DNA of 47,794 nucleotides from Streptomyces sp. BV286 (lineage in GTDB: Bacteria > Actinomycetota > Actinomycetes > Streptomycetales > Streptomycetaceae). Numbering within the stretch: position 1 is the stretch's first letter; every line of letters begins with the position of its first letter. Shown here in pieces: positions 36,041 to 42,524 of this stretch. The stretch lies in the NCBI RefSeq assembly GCF_019090165.1, contig NZ_JAHRIB010000035.1, positions 1 through 47,794 of the forward strand. The letters are read 5' to 3'. The notes below the pieces were generated by a model that saw only the letters and a program-made list of their open reading frames with translations, was not told the DNA's origin and searched no databases. The translations under genes were made by a program, and so were the position numbers.

Positions 36041-37416
36041 TCCGGCAGCTGATCGTCAGTTACGTCCTCCTGGTGGCCGTCGCGCTGGCCGCGTTCACCG
36101 TGCCGGTGGCCTTCACGCTGACCGCGCAGCTGCGCGGGGACACCGAGGAGTCGGTGGAACGCGAGGCCACCACCATGGCGCTGCTGCTGGGCGAGGGGGA
36201 CGCGTCCTCGCGGCAGGCGCTCGCCCGGATGGCCGGGGCCTACTCCGACGACACCCCCGGCACCGTCCAGGTCGTCGGCTCCACCGGCGCGGCGGTGGCC
36301 TCGCTCCCCCTCCCCGCGGACGACGCGGCGATCAGGCGGGCCCTCGATCAGCGGAAGCCGACGGTCGACTGGGGCTCCTCCTTCGTCTGGGGCAAGCACC
36401 TCGTGGTCACCGTTCCGGCCCGGGCCGCGGACGACAAGGACCGGGTCGTCGGCGCGGTACGCATCCAGTACCTGACCTCCGACCTCAGCAAGCGGCTGTG
36501 GAGCATCTGGGGCTTCCGGGCCGTGCTCGCGGTCGGCGTGCTGGCCGTGGCCGCCTTCATCGGCGCCTTCGTGGCCCGCCGCCTCACCCGGCCGCTGCGG
36601 CAGCTCAACGACATGGCGACCCGGTTCAGCGACGGTGACCTGACGGCACGCTCGCCGGTGGAGGGCCCGCACGAGACCCAGCAGCTGGCCCGCACGCTCA
36701 ACTCGGCCGGCGAACGCCTCGACAGCCTGGTCGCCGCGCAGCGCATCTTCGTCGCCGACGCCTCCCACCAGCTGCGTACACCGCTGACGGCCCTGCGGCT
36801 CTCCCTGGACAACATCGCGGACGGCACCGACGACGAGTTCGTACGCGAGGACGTGGAGCAGGCCACCTCCGAGGTGGTCCGGATGAGCCGGCTGGTCAAC
36901 GGGCTGCTGGTGCTGGCGCGCGCGGAGGCGAAGGTGTCCGCGGCCGAGCCGCTGCCGCTCCTCGACGTGATCGAGGAGCGCTTCTCGGTGTGGAGACCGG
37001 CCGCCGACGAGCGTGGCGTCACCATCGCTCTGGGGGGAGTTGCCGGCGGCCGGCCGCTTGTGCTGGCCAGCCCGGGTCATCTCGACCAGGTACTGGACAA
37101 CGTCTTGTCGAACGCACTGGAGGTCTCGCCGGACGGCGGGACGATCACCGTGGAGGTGTCGTCCCACCCCGACGAGGTGCTGCTGTCGGTGCTGGACCAG
37201 GGGCCCGGCATGTCCGACGCGGAGAAGTCCCGCGCCTTCGACCGCTTCTGGCGCGGCCAGGGCCTGACGGGCCGGTCCGGCTCGGGGCTCGGACTGGCCA
37301 TCGTCAAGCAGCTGGTCACGGACGACGGCGGCACGGTGGCGCTGCGGGACGCCCCCGGCGGGGGGCTGTGCGTCCGGTTCAGCCTGCGGCGGGCAGCACC
37401 GAGGAGTGGTGGTTGA
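36037..37416 (+). CDS. Membrane sensor histidine kinase, partner of the OmpR regulator
   Basis: Kinase of 459 residues: membrane segment 1 at about 6-28, an extracytoplasmic sensor of about 120 residues, membrane segment 2 at about 162-180, HAMP linker (RPLRQLNDMATRFSDGDL), phosphoacceptor His244 in DASHQLRTPL, N box DNVLSNALEVSP, and G boxes DQGPGMSD and GSGLGLAIVKQL. All catalytic parts are intact. The GTG at 36037 overlaps the regulator stop. The last 38 bases overlap the 3' end of the convergent NTF2-like gene on the other strand, so the two messages could pair. Confidence 0.9.
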   Translation: MIRQLIVSYVLLVAVALAAFTVPVAFTLTAQLRGDTEESVEREATTMALLLGEGDASSRQALARMAGAYSDDTPGTVQVVGSTGAAVASLPLPADDAAIRRALDQRKPTVDWGSSFVWGKHLVVTVPARAADDKDRVVGAVRIQYLTSDLSKRLWSIWGFRAVLAVGVLAVAAFIGAFVARRLTRPLRQLNDMATRFSDGDLTARSPVEGPHETQQLARTLNSAGERLDSLVAAQRIFVADASHQLRTPLTALRLSLDNIADGTDDEFVREDVEQATSEVVRMSRLVNGLLVLARAEAKVSAAEPLPLLDVIEERFSVWRPAADERGVTIALGGVAGGRPLVLASPGHLDQVLDNVLSNALEVSPDGGTITVEVSSHPDEVLLSVLDQGPGMSDAEKSRAFDRFWRGQGLTGRSGSGLGLAIVKQLVTDDGGTVALRDAPGGGLCVRFSLRRAAPRSGG

Positions 37417-37900
37417 CGATCAGCCACTTGCCGCCGCGCTTCTCGTACTCGTACGTGTAGCGGGCCTCGACGTTCTTCTTCTCACCGGTCTTCGGGTCGG
37501 TGAGCTGGAAGACGTACAGTCCGGCGTCGATCGCCGAGTTGCTGTCCAGGACGTTGATCACGGACTTGATCTTCGTGCCCTTGGGCTTGTTCAGCAGGAA
37601 GTGGTCGAAGTAGTCGACGATCCCGGCGCGGTCCGTGCGGATCACGGGGGAGGCGGTCGGCAGGAGGACGGCGTCCTTGGCGTACCGGTCGGCGACCTTC
37701 TTCGAGTCCCCGGTCTGCAGGGCCTTGTTCCAGCCGTCGAACAGCGCGGCGATCTGCTTCTTGGTCGGCTTCGCGGCCTGGCTCGCCGCGGGCTTCGACC
37801 CGCGCTCCGGCGCGGCCTGGCTGACACCGACGGTGACGGCTCCGGCGGCCACGAGGGAGACGCCGACGATCGCTGCGCGGGTACCTATGTGACGCTTCAT
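37379..37900 (-). CDS. Exported NTF2-like protein (SgcJ/EcaC-type family)
   Basis: Protein of 173 residues. Signal peptide (KRH, then a hydrophobic run, cleavage probably after SQA near residue 29) and a mature domain of the NTF2-like/SgcJ type: LFDGWNKALQTGDSKKVADRYAKDAVLLPT, IVDYFDHFL, ARYTYEYEKRGGKWLIVNHHSS. Proteins of this fold bind small ligands or act in oligomers; no catalytic assignment can be made. Start at the ATG 37900 with AGGAG five bases upstream. It is convergent with, and overlaps, the sensor kinase gene. Confidence 0.8.
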   Translation of the reverse strand: MKRHIGTRAAIVGVSLVAAGAVTVGVSQAAPERGSKPAASQAAKPTKKQIAALFDGWNKALQTGDSKKVADRYAKDAVLLPTASPVIRTDRAGIVDYFDHFLLNKPKGTKIKSVINVLDSNSAIDAGLYVFQLTDPKTGEKKNVEARYTYEYEKRGGKWLIVNHHSSVLPAAG

Positions 37901-38053
37901 CACAACTCCTGTGCGGTGGGGTGGACTTGCTCCCCTGGGGGAGTGATCCAACCTTCTCGTCACACGGGTTAGGGCCCGTCCAGCACAGGTGCAGCACACG
38001 GACAAGGTTCATACAATCCGGACCGCGGAAATCCCAACTCCCCCTGATCGGCT

Positions 38054-38098
38054 TTGACATACGGTGATCACCTCCGACGGAGAGAGACCCTCCGTCGG
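38054..38098 (+). promoter_or_regulatory. TTGACA box, palindrome and hairpin upstream of the metalloprotease gene
   Basis: TTGACA (38054-38059) is followed by the 10-base palindrome GGTGATCACC (38063-38072) and by a 9-base inverted repeat CCGACGGAG/CTCCGTCGG (38074-38098). No -10 box sits at the standard distance, so this may be a regulated promoter or an operator plus leader hairpin. The rest of the 242-base gap (37901-38142) shows nothing clear. Confidence 0.4.
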
Positions 38099-38142
38099 GA
38101 TCGAACGACGCCTGCAAACGACCGAATCAGGGGGAACAAACA

Positions 38143-38697
38143 GTGAAGCACCCCATACGAAGACCGGCTCGAAGACTGACACGCGCGGGTTTCCTGGGTG
38201 TGGTCGCCGTGGCCGTCGCGGTACTCGGGCACCCCGGCACCGCCTCCGCCGACTCGCGGGGCCACTCGTCCGTGGACGGCAAGGAGATCCGCTGGGAGGA
38301 CGAGACCAAGTACGACGACGCCCGGAAGTGGGCGGCGACGGCCTGGAACAACTCGCAGTACGGCCTGACCAGCATCAAGATCGCCCCGGACGAGTGGGAC
38401 ACGATCGCCGATCTCGAGTGGCGGGACATCAAGCGCGCCGACGTCAAGTGGGTCGGGGGCTGGGCACCCCGCAAGGGTGCCGACCGGATCCTCCTGAACA
38501 CGGCGTTCCTGGACAGCGGGAAGAAGTACGGAGCGAAGGGCTGGCGCCGCAAGGCCGCCGCGCACGAGCTCGGCCACGCGCTCGGCCTGACGCACAAGCC
38601 CAACGGCACGCTGATGTCCAAGACCATCGGCTACCTCCCGGCCAACGCCCGCCCGGTCCACACCGACCGCGCGGCCTACCACGACCTCTGGGGCTGA
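38143..38697 (+). CDS. Small secreted matrixin-type zinc metalloprotease
   Basis: Protein of 184 residues. A Sec-type signal peptide ends near ASA-D at residue 36. The mature part contains the metzincin zinc site HELGHALGLTH at 141-151 (ligands His141, His145, His151, catalytic Glu142) and a Met-turn (TLMSK) just after, as in snapalysin and other small matrixins. GTG start with AGGGGGAA upstream. It lies four bases before the next exported-protein gene, so they are probably co-transcribed. Substrate unknown; such proteases often act on extracellular protein or mycelium surface proteins. Confidence 0.85.
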   Translation: MKHPIRRPARRLTRAGFLGVVAVAVAVLGHPGTASADSRGHSSVDGKEIRWEDETKYDDARKWAATAWNNSQYGLTSIKIAPDEWDTIADLEWRDIKRADVKWVGGWAPRKGADRILLNTAFLDSGKKYGAKGWRRKAAAHELGHALGLTHKPNGTLMSKTIGYLPANARPVHTDRAAYHDLWG

Positions 38698-38701
38698 TCC
38701 G

Positions 38702-39370
38702 ATGAACAGGAAGCCCATCAGCAGGAGGACGGCCGTCGTCGTGGCCACCGCGGTGATCGCCGCGCTGGGCGCCGGCACCGCCGGGTTCGTCGCGTACCAG
38801 GAGTCGGACGAGGGGAACGCGGCCGTCGGCGAGACGGCCGAGATGCACCTGACCTTCGACGCCGACTTCTCCGTCGACACGAACCTCGCCGGAGGCGCCG
38901 AGGACCTCTTCTACGGCAAGGTCACCGCCCTCAAGGGGCAGAAGGACCTGGGCGTCGGCCCGGAGACCCAGTACGCGGTGGCCGTACAGCGGGTGTTCAA
39001 GGGGGACGTGACCGGAACCGTCGTCGTCAACCAGCTCGGCGGCACGGACGAGGAGGGCGTGCTCCTCCTCCCAGAGGGCGATCACCTCCTCCAGGTCGGC
39101 AAGCGCTACCTCTTCGCCACGAACTACAACGAGGAGCAGCGGTTCAACACCCTGATCCCCGTGCACGGCGACCAGCCGATCCCGGACACGGAGGCCGGCG
39201 CGCCCGGCGCGCCGGACTCCGACGGCAACGGGCAAGCGACCATGTCGGACCGCTGGGTGGCCGCGGTGCGGGACCAGGCCGACCTGTCGACCGCGGCGCC
39301 GGAGCCGGAGCCCACGGAGGAGCCGGAGGAGGACCCGACGCCGGAGGCCTCTCCGACACCGGGTTCCTGA
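38702..39370 (+). CDS. Exported hypothetical protein with an OB-like core
   Basis: Protein of 222 residues with a membrane or signal segment (about 9-30), a beta-rich middle (FYGKVTALKGQ, YAVAVQRVFKGDVTGTVVVNQLGG, GKRYLFATNY) that resembles the OB-like fold of small secreted inhibitors, and a Pro/Glu-rich tail (about 195-222) that would cross the cell wall or stay disordered. No catalytic motif. It follows the metalloprotease by four bases; a partner or inhibitor role is a guess based on position. Confidence 0.65.
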   Translation: MNRKPISRRTAVVVATAVIAALGAGTAGFVAYQESDEGNAAVGETAEMHLTFDADFSVDTNLAGGAEDLFYGKVTALKGQKDLGVGPETQYAVAVQRVFKGDVTGTVVVNQLGGTDEEGVLLLPEGDHLLQVGKRYLFATNYNEEQRFNTLIPVHGDQPIPDTEAGAPGAPDSDGNGQATMSDRWVAAVRDQADLSTAAPEPEPTEEPEEDPTPEASPTPGS

Positions 39371-39488
39371 ACCGGGGTTCCGGGACCGCCGAACCGGGGC
39401 CCGGGACCGCTGAACCCGGGTCTCGGGGCCGGGGTCCCGGGGCCGCTGTCGCACGCGAGGGGCGGACGGGTCGTTCGGACAACGCGTT

Positions 39489-39518
39489 GTGGGGCGCGGC
39501 GAGTGCGCCGCGCCCCAC
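39489..39518. terminator. Perfect 13-base hairpin between convergent genes
   Basis: GTGGGGCGCGGCG pairs exactly with CGCCGCGCCCCAC around a 4-base loop, between an exported-protein gene on the plus strand and the DUF5063 gene on the minus strand. It should stop transcription in both directions. The 110 bases before it contain irregular CCGGG-rich repeats. Confidence 0.85.
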
Positions 39519-39537
39519 ACCGTACGGAAAAGGACGG

Positions 39538-40197
39538 CTACTTGACCGTCCGCAGGCCCAGCGGTCCCGCGATCTCCTCCGCCATGACCTTGCCTGCCGC
39601 CTCCGCGAGTGCCTCCTCGCTGAGGTCCTGGTCGGTGTCCAGGCCGTCCAGCTCCTCAAGGGGCTGGTTCAGGCGGACGTGCGCCACCAGGGACTGAAGG
39701 GCACGCAGGGTCGCCGAGGCCGTGGAGCCCCAGTTGGAGAAGTACGAGAACTGCCACCACCACATGGCCTCGGTGGTGCGGCCCGCCCGGTAGTGGGCCA
39801 TGCCGTGCCGCAGGTCCGCCATGACGTCGGCCAGGTCGTCGGAGATACGGGCCGGGACCGGGGCCTTGCGCGGCTCGTACGGGTCGAAGACCTCCGAGTA
39901 GACGTCGACCGGGTCGAGCATCTCGGCGAGCCGCTCGCGCAGTTCGTCGACGTCCGGCTCCGGGCCCAGGTCCGGCTCGTAGCGCTCGTCGGGGACGATG
40001 TCCTCGTGCGCGCCGAGGCGGCCACCGGCCAGCAGGAGCTGGGAGACCTCAAGGAGCAGGAAGGGCACGGCCGAGTCCGGCTCGTCCCCCTTCGCGACCT
40101 CTGTCACGGCGACGAGGAAGCTCTCGACCTGGTCCGCGATCTGGACCGCGAAATCGTCGGGGTCCTGAGCGGTCGCATGCAGCGTGGCGTCAGACAT
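39538..40197 (-). CDS. DUF5063-family protein downstream of recR
   Basis: Acidic, all-helical cytosolic protein of 219 residues matching DUF5063: FLLLEVSQLLLAGGRLG, then DLADVMADLRHGMAHY and a tryptophan-rich segment MWWWQFSYFSNWGSTASATLRAL. The function is unknown; the family commonly follows recR in Streptomyces. Start is the ATG at 40197, directly after a TAG stop of a possible 20-codon reading frame that contains its Shine-Dalgarno-like AGGAAGG 11 bases upstream. It ends the YbaB-recR operon, with a perfect terminator after it. Confidence 0.83.
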   Translation of the reverse strand: MSDATLHATAQDPDDFAVQIADQVESFLVAVTEVAKGDEPDSAVPFLLLEVSQLLLAGGRLGAHEDIVPDERYEPDLGPEPDVDELRERLAEMLDPVDVYSEVFDPYEPRKAPVPARISDDLADVMADLRHGMAHYRAGRTTEAMWWWQFSYFSNWGSTASATLRALQSLVAHVRLNQPLEELDGLDTDQDLSEEALAEAAGKVMAEEIAGPLGLRTVK

Positions 40198-40260
40198 CTA
40201 GAAGCCGGCCTTCCTCAAGAACTCCGTAAAGAAGTTCGACAAGAACTTCGTTCCGTACAT
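40198..40260 (-). CDS. Possible 20-residue leader or small protein between recR and DUF5063
   Basis: An ATG at 40260, 11 bases after recR, opens a 20-codon frame ending in TAG at 40198-40200, immediately before the DUF5063 ATG. The peptide is rich in Phe, Lys and Leu and amphipathic. Codons TTT, TTG and AGG are rare for this genome, and the Shine-Dalgarno match is weak, so it may be a leader whose translation couples the two genes, or chance. An inverted repeat GAAGTTC/GAACTTC (40231-40249) lies inside it. Confidence 0.3.
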   Translation of the reverse strand: MYGTKFLSNFFTEFLRKAGF

Positions 40261-40270
40261 CACCAGTCGT

Positions 40271-40870
40271 TCAGACATCCAGCAGCCGCCTTCCCTCGAA
40301 GGCGCGTCCCAGGGTGACCTCGTCGGCGTACTCGAGGTCGCCGCCCACCGGCAGCCCGCTGGCGAGGCGGGTGACCCGCAGGCCCATGGGCTTGATCATG
40401 CGGGCGAGATAGGTGGCCGTGGCCTCGCCCTCCAGGTTCGGGTCGGTGGCCAGGATCAGCTCCGTGACCACACCGTCGGCGAGCCGCGCCAGCAGCTCCC
40501 TTATGCGCAGGTCGTCCGGGCCCACGCCCTCGATCGGGCTGATCGCACCGCCGAGCACGTGGTACTTGCCCCGGAACTCGCGTGTCCGCTCGACGGCGAC
40601 CACGTCCTTGGGCTCCTCGACCACGCAGATGACCGACAGGTCGCGGCGCGGGTCGCGGCAGATGTTGCACAGCTCCTCCTGCGCCACGTTCCCGCAGGTG
40701 GCACAGAAGCGGACCTTCGCCTTGACCTCCATCAGGCACTGCGCGAGACGGCGTACGTCCGTCGGCTCGGCCTGGAGGATGTGGAAGGCGATCCGCTGCG
40801 CGCTCTTGGGACCGACGCCGGGCAGCCGCCCCAGCTCGTCGATGAGGTCCTGGACCACGCCTTCGTACAC
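40271..40870 (-). CDS. recR: Recombination mediator RecR
   Basis: Protein of 199 residues, standard length. Helix-hairpin-helix [17 protein letters not shown] at 14-30; zinc finger Cys56, Cys59, Cys68, Cys71; Toprim region [15 protein letters not shown]-terminal Walker-like part. RecR works with RecO (and RecF) to load RecA on gapped single-stranded DNA. The GTG at 40870 follows GGGAAGG at 6 bases. Upstream is the YbaB gene with a hairpin between; downstream is the DUF5063 gene. Confidence 0.95.
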   Translation of the reverse strand: MYEGVVQDLIDELGRLPGVGPKSAQRIAFHILQAEPTDVRRLAQCLMEVKAKVRFCATCGNVAQEELCNICRDPRRDLSVICVVEEPKDVVAVERTREFRGKYHVLGGAISPIEGVGPDDLRIRELLARLADGVVTELILATDPNLEGEATATYLARMIKPMGLRVTRLASGLPVGGDLEYADEVTLGRAFEGRRLLDV

Positions 40871-40979
40871 GGATTGCCTTCCCGTTCCTGCTCGTTCTTC
40901 AGCTCGTGCTTCTGCTCGTCGTTCTGCTCACTCGGTACGTACCGTAGTCGCGCTTGCTCTCTTCGTACGTACGGTAGTT

Positions 40980-41008
40980 GGCGGTCGGCCTTCTTAGAAG
41001 GGACCGCC
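40980..41008. terminator. Hairpin between the YbaB gene and recR
   Basis: GGCGGTC and GACCGCC enclose an inner stem CCTTC-TTA-GAAGG, just 9 bases after the YbaB stop. It has no T run for either strand. It may lower read-through into recR or stabilise the YbaB message. The spacer to its left holds two related palindromes (GGTACGTACC and CGTACGTACG). Confidence 0.55.
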
Positions 41009-41016
41009 GGGTTGAC

Positions 41017-41361
41017 TTAGAACGGCAGACCGGGGATGCCGCTGCCGCCGCCCAGCCCCTCGGCCAGCGGGCCGAGCTTCTGCTGCTGGAGTGCCTGGGC
41101 GTTCTCGTTGGCCGCCTGGACCGCCGCGACGATCAGGTCGGCGAGGGTCTCGGTGTCCTCCGGGTCGACGGCCTTCGGGTCGATGACCAGACCGCGCAGT
41201 TCGCCCGAGCCCGTCACCGTCGCCTTCACCAGGCCGCCGCCCGCCTGACCGTCGACCTCCGTGCGCGCCAGTTCCTCCTGGGCGTTCGCGAGGTCCTGCT
41301 GCATCTTCTGGGCCTGCTGGAGCAGCTGCTGCATGTTGGGCTGGCCACCACCGGGAATCAC
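41017..41361 (-). CDS. YbaB/EbfC-family nucleoid-associated protein
   Basis: DNA-binding protein of 114 residues with the family layout: Gln-rich N-terminal helix ([22 protein letters not shown]), a beta-core ([20 protein letters not shown]), then [24 protein letters not shown] and a Gly/Pro tail. Small homodimers of this family coat DNA and are nearly always encoded next to recR, as here. The GTG at 41361 has AGGAG six bases upstream; the longer frame to 41418 is not needed. It is divergent from the SLATT gene, with 303 bases between. Confidence 0.9.
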   Translation of the reverse strand: MIPGGGQPNMQQLLQQAQKMQQDLANAQEELARTEVDGQAGGGLVKATVTGSGELRGLVIDPKAVDPEDTETLADLIVAAVQAANENAQALQQQKLGPLAEGLGGGSGIPGLPF

Positions 41362-41626
41362 GATCAGCTCCTGGTTTCGTACGGCTGTGAGGACCGCCGT
41401 GCGCGCTCGTGCGGGCACGGCTGTGTCCGGGCTGTCCGGCGGGTTTTCCGCCTTGGCACGAGCCTACGTGGTCTACCGGGCCGTCGCTCCAGCACTCTTT
41501 CGAGTGAGAGGACGGGTTGGCCTATACCTGACCAAGACCCACGTCCGAGCGGAAAAGCCCTGAAACCAGGGCCATCGCCACCCATTGGGAGGTAGTAAGG
41601 GTGCGGCGCATCAGCACCTCGCGCCA

Positions 41627-41649
41627 CGTTACCGTCACGCAACGTAACG
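41627..41649. promoter_or_regulatory. Inverted repeat CGTTAC/GTAACG upstream of the SLATT gene
   Basis: Six-base arms separated by 11 bases sit 16 bases before the GTG start of the SLATT gene, where an operator or the promoter -10 region would be. A second small stem (GCCCTG/CAGGGC, 41557-41572) lies further left. The rest of the 303-base divergent gap (41362-41664) shows no gene. Confidence 0.4.
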
Positions 41650-41664
41650 ATTAGGGAGCGTCGG

Positions 41665-42456
41665 GTGAGCCAGCCGGACATGCAGCCCGAAGGATCGGCC
41701 CAGGACGGTCGGGGCGACGGTGCGCGGCCCGGTGGGCAGGGGCCGGGTGGGGCCGGGCCCGCGGGTCTCGTGCCCCGGGGGCTGGAGCCGGGCGATCTGA
41801 TGGGCCGGACCTTCCCGCTCGGCGACTGGGGGGAGCCGGGCGACCGGCTGCACGAGCTGTACCGGTGGGTGGAGGCGGGGGCGCTGACCACGGCGTCCTG
41901 GTATCTCGCCGATCGGGTGTGGAAGCGGCGGGGGGCGCGGGCGCTGCGGGCGGGGGCCGCCGCCGGGGCCGTGGCCGGGGCCGCGCTGCCGCTGCTGGAT
42001 CTCGCCGGGGTGCTGGGCGGGGGCGCCGCCTGGGGATACCTGGCGTTGCTGGTGGGGGTCGCCTGCGTGGCGGGGGACCGTTTCTTCGGGGTGACCTCCG
42101 GGTGGATAAGGGACGTGGCGACGGCGCAGGCCGTGCAGCGGCGGCTGCAGGCACTGCAGTTCGACTGGGCGTCCGAGTGCGTGCGGGAGGTCCTCGGACC
42201 CACCGAGGGGACGGCCGGGGAGGCCGCGGAGCGGTGTCTCGGTGTGCTGCGGCGGTTCTCCGAGGACGTGACGGAGCTGGTGCGGGCGGAGACCTCGGAC
42301 TGGATGGTGGAGTTCCGGACCGGGTCCGCGCCGCTCGCCATCCAGGCGGGGATGAACGGGGGCGCGCGGGCGGACACGGCTTCGCCCGGGCGGCCGCCGC
42401 TTCCGCCGGGGACCCGCCCGAACATGCCCCGGCAGCGCCCGCCCGAGCCCCGGTAG
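41665..42456 (+). CDS. SLATT-domain two-TM membrane protein
   Basis: Protein of 263 residues. After a Gly/Pro-rich leader comes a SLATT-like block: LHELYRWVEAGALTTASWYL, a basic stretch, two membrane segments (about 93-112 and 116-135), and a long helix (TAQAVQRRLQALQFDWASECVREVL) towards the C-terminus. SLATT proteins are predicted pore-forming partners of nucleotide-signal and other conflict systems, though this copy sits in a housekeeping context. The GTG at 41665 is supported by AGGGAG upstream. Tail after residue 225 is disordered. It is not linked to a visible nucleotidyltransferase or SLOG gene. Confidence 0.68.
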   Translation: MSQPDMQPEGSAQDGRGDGARPGGQGPGGAGPAGLVPRGLEPGDLMGRTFPLGDWGEPGDRLHELYRWVEAGALTTASWYLADRVWKRRGARALRAGAAAGAVAGAALPLLDLAGVLGGGAAWGYLALLVGVACVAGDRFFGVTSGWIRDVATAQAVQRRLQALQFDWASECVREVLGPTEGTAGEAAERCLGVLRRFSEDVTELVRAETSDWMVEFRTGSAPLAIQAGMNGGARADTASPGRPPLPPGTRPNMPRQRPPEPR

Positions 42457-42524
42457 TACTCCGCCCAGGGCTGCCGCTTCCCGCAGGCCTGCCGTTTCGG
42501 CACCGGTCCGGGCTTCGCGCCGGT

